A DNA stretch of 64,000 nt, from NCBI RefSeq assembly GCF_009725165.1, contig NZ_WNZW01000001.1, positions 62,001-126,000 of the forward strand, in the 5' to 3' direction. Position 1 is the first letter of the stretch. The number at the start of each line of letters is the position of its first letter. The notes beneath the pieces are model-generated. The model did not search any database. It was given only the letters and a program-made list of their open reading frames with translations, and had not been told where the DNA came from. The translations under genes and the position numbers were made by a program. Shown here in pieces: positions 27,002 through 35,037 of this stretch. The stretch is from Paenibacillus woosongensis (GTDB lineage: Bacteria > Bacillota > Bacilli > Paenibacillales > Paenibacillaceae).

Positions 27002-27020
27002 GCCTATCCATAATGATAAG

Positions 27021-27740
27021 TTACTGTGGATTCGTCGTCCAGATGCCGGCGGTTTTGACAAATACACGCTGCGGGAGCTTCAATGTCGCAAGCGCTAGCT
27101 CAGCAACGTCTTCCGGCTGCATCATCCGGTCTTCATCCCCGATACTCAGGCCGGTATTTACGGCAAGCTCGGTATTAACCGTACTTGGCGTCAGAGCGAC
27201 AACACGGATATTGTTCTTGCGCACCTCCTGCATAACGGCCTCCGTCAGCCCCATAATGGCAAATTTCGAAGCATTGTATGCGGAGCCGGTAGCAAAGCCT
27301 CTTTCACCGGCTGTCGATGCAATGTTAATAATATTCCCTTGATTTTGAGCAATCAGTTTAGGAAGCACGGCTCTTGTCATGTAATAGGTGCCCATCAAAT
27401 TAACCTGGATAATTCGCTCCCAATCCTTCGTGTCCATCTCCACCAGTTTGCCGAATTTGGCAATGCCGGCGTTGTTGATCAGGATATCTATGCCGCCTAA
27501 CTCGGATACAAGCGCCTCTACGGCTTTCTCTGCGGCCGACTGATCGGAAATATCGGCGGAAGCGATGGCAACCTTAATGCCGTGCTGCTCTCTCAATTCG
27601 GCTTGCAGCGCCTCCAAGTCGGAAGTCGTACGCGCGATCAGTCCTAAATGAACGCCCTCCTTTGCAAGCGCCTGTGCGATCGCCTTGCCGATGCCTTTGC
27701 CTGCGCCTGTAATGATGGCTACCTGGTTGTTCAAGCTCAT
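27021..27740 (-). CDS. Short-chain dehydrogenase/reductase, FabG-like
   Basis: 239 residues, classical SDR. Cofactor motif TGAGKGIG at the N terminus, NNAG in ILINNAGIAKFG, and catalytic Ser, Tyr and Lys in NIASTAGERGFATGSAYNASK. It is annotated in many relatives as 3-ketoacyl-ACP reductase, but stand-alone copies often act on other ketones or alcohols with NADP(H). GGAGAGATAAACC precedes the ATG. It lies behind bioB with about 106 bp between; common transcription is possible. Confidence 0.88.
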   Translation of the reverse strand: MSLNNQVAIITGAGKGIGKAIAQALAKEGVHLGLIARTTSDLEALQAELREQHGIKVAIASADISDQSAAEKAVEALVSELGGIDILINNAGIAKFGKLVEMDTKDWERIIQVNLMGTYYMTRAVLPKLIAQNQGNIINIASTAGERGFATGSAYNASKFAIMGLTEAVMQEVRKNNIRVVALTPSTVNTELAVNTGLSIGDEDRMMQPEDVAELALATLKLPQRVFVKTAGIWTTNPQ

Positions 27741-27846
27741 GGTTTATCTCTCCTTTTCAATTCCTAACCCAGAAATGATTATTGGTCATTCCACATCCTA
27801 TTATAACGAATCGCCTGCGCCTATAACAAATTATGGTTCCCGGCGT

Positions 27847-28851
27847 TTAAAGGGCGCACTGCTCGATTTCAAAGCCAAGATCTTCGATCATCTGATGATC
27901 CGCATTTACCGCTTGCCCTCCAGTTGTTAAATAATCACCGACAAACCATGAATTCGCGGCATAGAGAGACAGCGGCTGCAAATGCCTAAGGCTGGATTCC
28001 CGGCCTCCAGACACGCGAATTTCCTTGGACGGGCAAATAAAACGGAATAATGCCAGCACTTTGAGCGCCTGCAGAGGCGCAACTTTCTCCTTGGCTTCCA
28101 GCGGAGTTCCCGGAATAGGAACAAGAAAGTTGACCGGTATCGAGTCAGCGTCAATCTCCCGCAGCGCATAAGCCATTTCTACAATTTCGGCCTGGCTTTC
28201 CCCCATGCCAATGATTACACCGGAGCAGGGCGACATCCCTGAGGCTTTTACTTTTCCGACTGTCTCCACACGCTGCTCGTAAGAATGCGTCGTCGTAATG
28301 GCGGAGTAATTGGCGCTGCTCGTATTTAAGTTATGGTTATAGCGATGGACACCTGCCTCCGCGAGGCGCTTGGCCTGGTCATCGCGGAGGAGCCCGAGGC
28401 AAGCGCATATTTTGAGGGGCATCGTGCTGTGGATTTCTGTAACCGCCTCAATCACTTGTTCCAGCTCCCGCGGTGTCGGTCCCCTCCCTGAGGCTACGAT
28501 ACAATACGTACCAGCCTGGCGAGCCATCGCTTCTCGCGCTCCCGCCAGCAGCGATTCTTTATCAAGCAGGGAGTATTTAGTCACAGGAGCGCTGGAAACA
28601 ATCGATTGCGAGCAATAGCCGCAGTCCTCGGGGCAAAGGCCGCTTTTGGCGTTCATGATCATGTTCAGTTTCACCTTATTGCCGTAATAATGACGGCGAA
28701 CCTTATATGCAGCCTGCATGATAGACAGAATTTGCCCATCTTCCCCCTGCAGTACGGACAGCCCTTCTTCCATCGTTAACCTTTCCCCCCGCAAGGCTAT
28801 ATCCGCAAGCCGATCCCAGTCTGTCTGCAGTTTCTCTTCCATCTTGTGCAT
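27847..28851 (-). CDS. bioB: Biotin synthase
   Basis: 334 residues, the normal BioB length. The radical-SAM cluster motif is GLCPEDCGYCSQS; further family motifs are YCIVASGRGPT, VHRYNHNLNTS and FLVPIPGTPLE. It inserts sulfur into dethiobiotin, using a 4Fe-4S cluster with S-adenosylmethionine and a second Fe-S cluster as sulfur donor. The start MHKMEEKLQTDWDRLAD at 28851 fits homologues; an ATG 66 nt upstream would add an unlikely tail that overlaps the promoter. A complete BirA operator precedes it. No other bio gene is adjacent, so the organism may take up or make dethiobiotin elsewhere. Confidence 0.92.
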   Translation of the reverse strand: MHKMEEKLQTDWDRLADIALRGERLTMEEGLSVLQGEDGQILSIMQAAYKVRRHYYGNKVKLNMIMNAKSGLCPEDCGYCSQSIVSSAPVTKYSLLDKESLLAGAREAMARQAGTYCIVASGRGPTPRELEQVIEAVTEIHSTMPLKICACLGLLRDDQAKRLAEAGVHRYNHNLNTSSANYSAITTTHSYEQRVETVGKVKASGMSPCSGVIIGMGESQAEIVEMAYALREIDADSIPVNFLVPIPGTPLEAKEKVAPLQALKVLALFRFICPSKEIRVSGGRESSLRHLQPLSLYAANSWFVGDYLTTGGQAVNADHQMIEDLGFEIEQCAL

Positions 28852-28888
28852 GTATACTCTACCATCCTCTCTAAATATGTATCGATTG

Positions 28889-28945
28889 ACTACAAATATC
28901 CTCGAAACAATTGTCAACCCACATTAAATAATTAGGTTGACAATT
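28889..28945 (-). promoter_or_regulatory. BirA operator and bioB promoter
   Basis: AATTGTCAACC (28909-28919) and GGTTGACAATT (28935-28945) form a perfect 11-bp inverted repeat with a 15-nt spacer, the Bacillus BirA box. The left arm contains a TTGACA -35 (28912-28917) with a weak TGTAGT -10 17 nt away. Biotin-bound BirA would block transcription. Confidence 0.85.
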
Positions 28946-28957
28946 AAATTAAACGAG

Positions 28958-28977
28958 AACATCTTACCAGAGATGTT
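28958..28977 (-). terminator. Weak candidate terminator of the GNAT gene
   Basis: AACATCT (28958-28964) pairs with AGATGTT (28971-28977); on the minus strand only CTCGTTTAATTT follows, so termination would be weak. Confidence 0.3.
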
Positions 28978-29099
28978 TCCTAGTTGTAAATACCCTCTTA
29001 GCGATTTCCCCGGAAAGACGCCGTTTGCCCTTAATGGTGTAAGAAGCGTTTATTCACATAAGTGTGAGAGTTATTCAACTATAGTCCCAGCTATTTCGC

Positions 29100-29837
29100 C
29101 TACGGCTTGCATCTATACCAATAGGTATACAAATGCCGATAGTTTAATTTATCATACAGGCGATTCGCGGAGGCATTGCTCTGCACAACGAGCAGGTAAC
29201 TTTTTTCAGCACCGGCTTCTCTCGCCCATTTCAAAATATGCAGCAGCAATTGTTCACCGTAACCCATGTTGCGATAGGCTTTGTCCGTCACAATGTCATA
29301 TAAGCCGACATACCCCTGCTCCATGACGGCAAAACCACACGCGACCGGACCGGAATCGTTCATCAAAGTGAAGAAACCTTGTTTCAAACGGGAATTTCTC
29401 AATAGGATTCTCGTGATCTCCTGCTTCTTTTGTGATAATTGATTCATGGTGGACAGTGCTTCCAGCCAGGTTTCACTCCATTTCTCCTCAATAAGAATCC
29501 CCTTCATTTGCGGTTCTCTTATACTGCTAATATCGTCTAATATTTTAACACTTGATGGTTCGGCGATTGTATAACCACGCTGCTCAAGCCGCTGATCCAT
29601 CGATTCGGGTCCAAATGGCGTCATCTTGAATATCGTTGTCAGGCCGGCTGACTCATATATCTTTTCACAATAATCAATTTGCTGTTCTATATTGCTATTG
29701 CCGTTCGAATAAATGGATTGAATCGAATTCGATCTCTTGGTGTATCCTTCGGCAAAACGCAGCAGCCAGCCATGATGTACGATCGTTTGCAAAGACGGCC
29801 AGGCATTTAAAGCAAGTTCCTCAATTTGTAATGACAT
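29100..29837 (-). CDS. GNAT-family N-acetyltransferase
   Basis: 245 residues. The C-terminal half is the GNAT fold, with the acetyl-CoA loop in VTDKAYRNMGYGEQLLLHIL (Q/RxxGxG/A type) and QSNASANRLYDKLNYRHLY at the end. The N-terminal half (WPSLQTIVHHGWLLRFAEGY) resembles the degenerate GNAT domain found in two-domain family members. GGGAGGAAG lies before the ATG. The acceptor is unknown. Single gene. Confidence 0.85.
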   Translation of the reverse strand: MSLQIEELALNAWPSLQTIVHHGWLLRFAEGYTKRSNSIQSIYSNGNSNIEQQIDYCEKIYESAGLTTIFKMTPFGPESMDQRLEQRGYTIAEPSSVKILDDISSIREPQMKGILIEEKWSETWLEALSTMNQLSQKKQEITRILLRNSRLKQGFFTLMNDSGPVACGFAVMEQGYVGLYDIVTDKAYRNMGYGEQLLLHILKWAREAGAEKSYLLVVQSNASANRLYDKLNYRHLYTYWYRCKP

Positions 29838-29931
29838 CAGTTCTTCCTCCCTCGAATCCTTCCATTACTTCTCTGTATTTTATCTAATATTTGAAATGGA
29901 AGAAACGGCCATCATATGAATAAGCGCAACA

Positions 29932-29961
29932 ACAGAGCCGCCCGAAAACGAGCGGCTCTGT
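29932..29961 (-). terminator. Hairpin after the VOC gene
   Basis: ACAGAGCCGC (29932-29941) and GCGGCTCTGT (29952-29961), a perfect 10-bp stem; the minus-strand T-run (TTGTTG) is poor. Confidence 0.6.
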
Positions 29962-29993
29962 ATCATCTACTTTGCATAACAGCAGACATAGTA

Positions 29994-30353
29994 CTAACAT
30001 TTACAAATCATAAGTTGATTGCCATCTGGATCCTTGAAATTAAACCATTGTTCATACATGATTTCCGTTGTCAGCTCAACCTGCTTGGATTTCATGTAGT
30101 CGTAGGCTTCCTTGATATCATGTGTCTTGAATTGAAATGCCGGCGCTTGGAAGACATTTTCTCCGGTAAATATTTCGCTGTCCAATATGAGATCAATCCC
30201 TTCATTCACAGGCAAGATATACAGATGTCCAAACAATATATCGCCATCCGCAGGAACCCCCAAGATATCGCAATACCAATCGCGTGCCTGTTCAATACTG
30301 CTTACCGGGATAAAAATCCCGCCAATTTGACTTAAAATTGGACTGGAACTCAT
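29994..30353 (-). CDS. VOC/glyoxalase-fold protein
   Basis: 119 residues, a single vicinal-oxygen-chelate domain: IGGIFIPVSSIEQARDWYCD at the start and WFNFKDPDGNQLMICKC at the end, the usual C-terminal metal-ligand strand. GGAGG 8 nt before ATG 30353 fixes the start. VOC proteins include lyases, dioxygenases and antibiotic-binding proteins; nothing here selects one. A promoter with a cre-like site lies upstream. Confidence 0.82.
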   Translation of the reverse strand: MSSSPILSQIGGIFIPVSSIEQARDWYCDILGVPADGDILFGHLYILPVNEGIDLILDSEIFTGENVFQAPAFQFKTHDIKEAYDYMKSKQVELTTEIMYEQWFNFKDPDGNQLMICKC

Positions 30354-30387
30354 AAGTACAGCCTCCATTTCATCATTTCCCGCGTCA

Positions 30388-30447
30388 TAACAACGCTTTC
30401 AACCACTTGTTTTCCATAATTATACATACATAAATGAAAGCTGTCAC
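30388..30447 (-). promoter_or_regulatory. Promoter of the VOC gene with downstream cre-like site
   Basis: GTGACA (30442-30447) and TATAAT (30419-30424) on the minus strand, spacer 17 nt. TGAAAGCGTTGTTA (30388-30401) matches the cre consensus except for one position and lies in the transcribed leader, a roadblock position. Confidence 0.55.
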
Positions 30448-30490
30448 TCTGAAATTTTTACGTTCGAATGAGACCTTTTATTTTCTTGGG

Positions 30491-31795
30491 TTATTTTAAT
30501 TGGTTACTAATGGCTAAATTCGTTTCATTAATTACTCTCTGCCCCTCTACTTCAATTTTATATATGGTTTCGTCCACGGAAAGTGAATTTTGTATAGCCT
30601 CCTCAACAATACTCTGTCCGACAACTTTAAATGCATTTAAAATTTCATAATCTATATAATCATAAGGATTATTACTGTTAATTACAGGATTTAATGTGTA
30701 TAGCGGGCTTAAGTCATGGTGACCCACTGCCTTAATAAGTTCAGTTCTCGCAGGTAGACCATTGAATAGTTGATTATCAACATTAGCCTTCATTTTATGA
30801 GTATCCCCTGTAATGAATTCGATTAACTTCCAAGCTTCTTCAGCATGATCTGCCGTTGAGGATATCCCGTAAATCTCCTGGATATCATAGTAGTCGCTTT
30901 GGTCAGACATCCTAGACGCAACAGGCACGGTTACCAGATCCCATTTAATCGTCGGTGCTCCAACAAACTGACTATGAGCATCAAAGTTATATGCAGTCGA
31001 ATAAGATTGAATTTCCATAGCAGCTTTGCCAGTTAACATCGGTGAAGGCACAATCTCGCCAGTCATTGTGTCCTCTTGATCATAAACAACATTATATTGA
31101 AATAGTTGAATAACGTCTGAAAAAATTGTCTTCCACTCATCCGATTGAAAATTAACTTTCAAAGTTTTGGGGTTAATAAATTGAAGACCTTCTGTCTGAC
31201 CCACCCTTAAAATCATAGAAAAAGCAATCGCTGTATAATAATTTGATTTAAATCCATATATTCGCTCTCCATCAGATCCTTGATTTGGAAACCTTTTTGC
31301 TAGATCGAATATTTCCTTCCATGTCATTTGGTTTTTAGGAAATGGAATCCCATTTTTCTCAAAAAGGTCTCGATTATAATAAAGAGCGTGACTGATAAAC
31401 GACGGGCTTAGTCCATATATTCCTCCATCAATCTTTGAACGCAACGAATTAACAACTATAGGAGAAATCTCTGATATTGGAAACGCAGTTTTATGTATAT
31501 TGTTCTCTAAATTGATTAATTTCCCTTCCTCAATCAATCGGTTATAGACATGTAGTTGATCTATAAATATAACATCTGTAGGAGGTTCAACGGACTGCTC
31601 ATTCATATCTTGATTGACAACTTTTATTGTAATATGCGGATATTTTTTCTCAAAATCATGAGCATACATTTGGTAAAATAGTTGTTCAGAAGGGTAATTG
31701 ATTGTGAGAGTAACAGGTTCATCCTGCTTCCCAAATGAACAGCCACTTAGTGACAATAAAAAAATAATGAAGATAACTCGTCCTCTGCCTATCAT
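30491..31795 (-). CDS. Extracellular solute-binding lipoprotein, orphan (copy 1)
   Basis: 434 residues. Signal peptide IFIIFLLSLSGC with lipobox. The mature part has the family 1 binding-protein pattern: DVIFIDQLHVYNRLIEEGKL, GGIYGLSPSFISHALYYNRD, MTWKEIFDLAKRFP, TGKAAMEIQSY and EEAWKLIEFITG. It should hold a sugar or peptide at the cell surface. GTAGGAGGATTATA precedes the ATG. It follows a paralogue with 15 bp between and there is no permease or ATPase nearby, so it either feeds a distant transporter or serves as a sensor. The base composition is visibly more AT-rich than in flanking genes. Confidence 0.85.
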   Translation of the reverse strand: MIGRGRVIFIIFLLSLSGCSFGKQDEPVTLTINYPSEQLFYQMYAHDFEKKYPHITIKVVNQDMNEQSVEPPTDVIFIDQLHVYNRLIEEGKLINLENNIHKTAFPISEISPIVVNSLRSKIDGGIYGLSPSFISHALYYNRDLFEKNGIPFPKNQMTWKEIFDLAKRFPNQGSDGERIYGFKSNYYTAIAFSMILRVGQTEGLQFINPKTLKVNFQSDEWKTIFSDVIQLFQYNVVYDQEDTMTGEIVPSPMLTGKAAMEIQSYSTAYNFDAHSQFVGAPTIKWDLVTVPVASRMSDQSDYYDIQEIYGISSTADHAEEAWKLIEFITGDTHKMKANVDNQLFNGLPARTELIKAVGHHDLSPLYTLNPVINSNNPYDYIDYEILNAFKVVGQSIVEEAIQNSLSVDETIYKIEVEGQRVINETNLAISNQLK

Positions 31796-31810
31796 TATAA
31801 TCCTCCTACA

Positions 31811-33058
31811 TCATTTCCGTTCTAGTTGTCGTTCAGCTTCTTGCTGTAATGCGTCCAAACCTTCCTGTAATGAAATTGATCGACTTAATATCTTATCTAT
31901 GATTTGACTGAATAGTTCGGTATCTTCTAAAGTCAGTTCTTTACTGTCATCGTCTAATTTGGGGGATAATTGATAAAATGGCAGAAGCTGATCCTGATTC
32001 GATGTGCTTAATTGTTCCAAACGTGTTGAAAATCCATCATTTGATTGAAAGTCCCAGCGTGCTGCTTCGTTGGAAACAAAAAGTTTTAGCAGTTCCCAAG
32101 CCGCTTCCTTATTGCCAGATGAGTTAACTATCGCATATATTCCTGGAATCCTGATCTCATTTGATTGATCTGGCTTCTCTGGGTCGACAGGCATGGTTAC
32201 AATAGACCATTTAAAAAAAGGCTTTTCTTGCTCAATTTTCTTATATTCCTCGTATGAAATGACGGCCATCGCTCGTTTGCCGGATAGAAAAGGAGATAAA
32301 TAATTATTAAGATCAGCATTTAAATCAAGAGAACCAGATTCGTGAACTCGAAGAACATTCTCCCACACTGTTACCCAAGAGCTGCTATTCAAGGTTGCTT
32401 GATTGGGATGACTAAGGAATTGAAGCCCTTCTACCCTTCCGATATGCTGTATTAATTCAAGAGGGGTTGAATATCCAATGGATATACCCTTCAATTCGGG
32501 ATTAATCGTTGAAAACTTGGCTGAAAGTGTCAGTATCTCCTCCCAGCTCATCTGATCATTAGGATAATCGATATTGAATTGATCAAAGAGTTCTTTATTA
32601 AATATAATAGCTCTACTATAAAAGGTCGGGGGTAAACCATATAACTTTCCGTTCCCATATTCTCTTGTTAGTTCAATAACGCTTGGTACAAATTGTTCTA
32701 AATCTACTTGGTCTCTTTTAATAAGAGGTTCAATATCGGCAATCAATCCAGATTCTATGAAATTCTTTATTTGAAATGATGGGATATAGATAATGTCAAC
32801 GGGATTTTGTTTTACCCATGATGAAGAATCATCTGACTGGATTAGCCCTTTCGTAGATACAATATTCAACCGCATATTAGGGTACTCTACTTCAAGCAAA
32901 TTCGAATATCTTTGCTTAAAATGTTGTTCACTCGTATATGCTATATCAATTACAAGCTTAGCATCCTTTGGAAATGGTTCAGTTGATCTCATAGAGCAAC
33001 TGGTTGTAATCATTGCTATTAATATAGTAACTACTATTAGTGGAACTGACTTTATCAA
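31811..33058 (-). CDS. Extracellular solute-binding lipoprotein, orphan (copy 2)
   Basis: 415 residues. Signal peptide VPLIVVTILIAMITTSC with cysteine at the lipobox. It shares its plan with the next gene: VDIIYIPSFQIKNFIESGLI, GKLYGLPPTFYSRAIIFNKE, MSWEEILTLSAKFS, SGKRAMAVISYEEY and EAAWELLKLFVSN. The start is taken as TTG 33058 because GGAGG lies 7 nt upstream; an in-frame codon further up would overlap that site. A consensus promoter precedes it. The pair seems to be a tandem duplication that has diverged. Confidence 0.85.
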   Translation of the reverse strand: MIKSVPLIVVTILIAMITTSCSMRSTEPFPKDAKLVIDIAYTSEQHFKQRYSNLLEVEYPNMRLNIVSTKGLIQSDDSSSWVKQNPVDIIYIPSFQIKNFIESGLIADIEPLIKRDQVDLEQFVPSVIELTREYGNGKLYGLPPTFYSRAIIFNKELFDQFNIDYPNDQMSWEEILTLSAKFSTINPELKGISIGYSTPLELIQHIGRVEGLQFLSHPNQATLNSSSWVTVWENVLRVHESGSLDLNADLNNYLSPFLSGKRAMAVISYEEYKKIEQEKPFFKWSIVTMPVDPEKPDQSNEIRIPGIYAIVNSSGNKEAAWELLKLFVSNEAARWDFQSNDGFSTRLEQLSTSNQDQLLPFYQLSPKLDDDSKELTLEDTELFSQIIDKILSRSISLQEGLDALQQEAERQLERK

Positions 33059-33093
33059 AATAAAACCTCCACACAATAAATGTATTATATTTC

Positions 33094-33122
33094 ATTTTAT
33101 TCCATTATTTTCATCTTGTCAA
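33094..33122 (-). promoter_or_regulatory. Promoter of the tandem binding-protein genes
   Basis: TTGACA (33117-33122) and TAAAAT (33094-33099) on the minus strand, spacer exactly 17 nt. Confidence 0.78.
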
Positions 33123-33156
33123 CTTGACCCGAATAGTCCTTAACGATAATAACATA

Positions 33157-33291
33157 TTACCTTCTATTAAATAGTTGATCCAGTTTCTCGATCAGCAGCT
33201 TATCCTTTTCTTCTATCCTCCTTAATCGGGTGTCAATACTGAGTATTCCAAAAAAGATGAACAATAATATAATAACGACTAAATAATCCAT
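33157..33291 (-). CDS. 44-residue membrane peptide with coiled-coil tail
   Basis: ATG with GAGAGGAG 7 nt upstream. The peptide begins MDYLVVIILLFIFFGILSI, one membrane helix, then turns strongly charged (DTRLRRIEEKDKLLIEKLDQ) with heptad spacing. Similar tiny proteins of Bacillota have such a helix-plus-coil plan (DUF4083-like); assignment is uncertain. It lies between the alarmone synthetase terminator and the promoter of the binding-protein pair, so it is a separate unit or read-through gene. Confidence 0.6.
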   Translation of the reverse strand: MDYLVVIILLFIFFGILSIDTRLRRIEEKDKLLIEKLDQLFNRR

Positions 33292-33310
33292 AAAATCCAC
33301 TCCTCTCAAT

Positions 33311-33342
33311 AACTCTGCATTTTTTTAACTCTGCATTTTTTT
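33311..33342 (-). repeat. Tandem 16-bp direct repeat
   Basis: AACTCTGCATTTTTTT occurs twice in immediate succession, just upstream of the ribosome binding site of the 44-residue gene. Likely a slippage duplication. Confidence 0.7.
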
Positions 33343-33379
33343 TAAACCAATCATTGCTTCTCGTCCTAATACTACAAAA

Positions 33380-33422
33380 ATGACCCAGCTCTAAGATTCG
33401 CTCTTATCTTAGGCTGGGTCAT
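33380..33422 (-). terminator. Terminator of the alarmone synthetase gene
   Basis: ATGACCCAGC (33380-33389) and GCTGGGTCAT (33413-33422) with a second stem CTAAGA/TCTTAG, followed on the minus strand by TTTTTG. The ATGACCCAG arm recurs in the purC terminator. Confidence 0.85.
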
Positions 33423-33496
33423 GTAATTGTTGAGCTTTATTGTATCCCCTAGTATACACCGGATGATTTAATGCGTCATCATTGGGAAAATACTCA

Positions 33497-34237
33497 CTAT
33501 TCCTGCTTTCCTAGCACATCTATCAACGCGCGCGGAAGATTGAATTTCTGATTATTGATAATGATGCTGGTGAGATCCTCACTTGAATGGTCGTCGTTCA
33601 GATGCTTGATCGTCTGAACTTCATTCATCAAGCGCTCCATCTGATGATCCAGCTCGTCCGCGGTGTCTGCCGCGTCCTTGAGCTCCTGCAGCAGACGTTC
33701 GGGTACGGACTGATTGTATTTATAGAAGATTTTATGCTCCAGGCTGGCCCAGAAATCCATGGCGATCGTGCGAATTTGCACCTCGACACATACCATCTCG
33801 ACGCGGTCAGACATAAATACCGGAACTTCGATCAGCAGATGCAAGCTTTTATAGCCGTTGGGCTTCGGATTTTTGATATAATCCTTGATTTCCAGCACCT
33901 TCAGATCATTCTGCTTCTGCAGCATGTCGCTTACCCGATATATATCCGATACAAAGGAGCAGGTGATCCGCATTCCGGCAATATCCTTCACCGTTTCCCG
34001 AATCGATTCGAAGGAGAAATCCGCACCTTTGCGATACAGCTTGCTCATGATGCTCTCCGGCGATTTCAACCTGGTCTTCGTGTGCTCAATCGGACTATAG
34101 TCATGAAGAGATTCGAACTCTTCCTTCAAAATTTCAATTTTCGTCTCCATCTCGTCCAATGCAAATTTGTAAGTCAATAAAAAACGGGTAATCTCGTTGC
34201 GCATCATCTTCAATTGCTCAATTTGTCGTTCGCTCAT
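33497..34237 (-). CDS. Small alarmone synthetase (RelP/RelQ-type GTP pyrophosphokinase)
   Basis: 246 residues, a single synthetase domain without hydrolase, TGS or ACT parts. Family marks: SPIEHTKTRLKSPESIMSKL, DIAGMRITCSFVSDIYRVSD, KDYIKNPKPNGYKSLHLLIE (the G-loop) and VEVQIRTIAMDFWASLEHKI. It makes (p)ppGpp from ATP and GTP/GDP, in Bacillota usually under cell-wall stress. The sequence is close to both B. subtilis YwaC and YjbM; I cannot decide which. It is about 35 residues longer than those, with a C-terminal extension. PAP2 and RodA-like genes lie upstream on the same strand, a cell-wall context. Confidence 0.9.
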   Translation of the reverse strand: MSERQIEQLKMMRNEITRFLLTYKFALDEMETKIEILKEEFESLHDYSPIEHTKTRLKSPESIMSKLYRKGADFSFESIRETVKDIAGMRITCSFVSDIYRVSDMLQKQNDLKVLEIKDYIKNPKPNGYKSLHLLIEVPVFMSDRVEMVCVEVQIRTIAMDFWASLEHKIFYKYNQSVPERLLQELKDAADTADELDHQMERLMNEVQTIKHLNDDHSSEDLTSIIINNQKFNLPRALIDVLGKQE

Positions 34238-34323
34238 ATGGCTTTCCCTTCCTGCTCATTCACTTTTCTATTATTATAACGAATTCGCATACTCGATGCA
34301 CGAAAGCGAAGAACTCCCAGCGG

Positions 34324-35001
34324 CTATTGCCGCAAGCGATATCCGGACACCGTGCCATGCCGCCCTTGATACCACTGGGCAATCCCGATCATGACGCTCA
34401 GCCAGAATCCGCTGGCCAGCAGCGCCCCTGCAATATCACTTGGATAGTGAACGCCCAGATAGACCCTGCTGATGCAAATCATGACTACCATCAAACAGCT
34501 GAGGACAATCAAGAGAACACGCGCCCACTGAGGACGTATATGCCGCCACAAGAGAAAAGTAAGCGCCCCGTACAATGCAAAGGCTGCCATGGCATGACCG
34601 CTGGGGAAGCTGAAGCCCGTCTCTTCTACTAAACGATGAACGAAAGGCCGCTCCCGCTGAAAGATCGTTTTCAGCAGCTTATTCAGCAATGCCGCACCCC
34701 CTAGGGAAGCAGCGAGAAATACTAGTTCCATCCGGTGTTCCAGCACGAAAAACAATATAAGCATCGCCGCAATAGCGATCAGTATCGTAAACTTGGTTGC
34801 TCCTAGTGTGGAGAAAAAAACCATTATATTGGTCAAAGACGCCGCCTCAAAACCCTGTACCCATGCGGCCACGTTGAAATCAAAGGGATTGAGCGGTTGC
34901 CGAACCGCAAAAAAAGCGATCATGCCAAATCCGGCTAGTGCCAGCAAGGCCCAAACAATGACATACGGACTTACAATCCGCTGTCTGCGCGAATATCTCA
35001 T
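34324..35001 (-). CDS. PAP2-family membrane phosphatase
   Basis: 225 residues with about six membrane helices. The three phosphatase motifs are complete: KTIFQRERP, PSGH in FSFPSGHAMAAFAL, and SRVYLGVHYPSD. It would dephosphorylate a lipid phosphate such as undecaprenyl pyrophosphate or phosphatidate at the membrane outer face. GAGAGGAATTGCA precedes the ATG. It follows the RodA-like gene by 36 bp; both act in envelope building, so joint transcription is likely. Confidence 0.9.
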   Translation of the reverse strand: MRYSRRQRIVSPYVIVWALLALAGFGMIAFFAVRQPLNPFDFNVAAWVQGFEAASLTNIMVFFSTLGATKFTILIAIAAMLILFFVLEHRMELVFLAASLGGAALLNKLLKTIFQRERPFVHRLVEETGFSFPSGHAMAAFALYGALTFLLWRHIRPQWARVLLIVLSCLMVVMICISRVYLGVHYPSDIAGALLASGFWLSVMIGIAQWYQGRHGTVSGYRLRQ

Positions 35002-35037
35002 TGCAATTCCTCTCTTCCTGCTTCACTTCCATTAAAG

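Larger units (their letters stand above)
26687..27020. other. Region between amidase and SDR genes
   Basis: Holds the SDR terminator at its right end and a 30-codon gene at 26736-26828. Between 26829 and 26966 nothing else was recognised. Confidence 0.5.

Noticed and set aside
28937-29326. Plus-strand frame of 129 codons
   Set aside because: Half lies antisense to the GNAT gene, the rest in the BirA/promoter region; Cys/His-rich random-looking composition.
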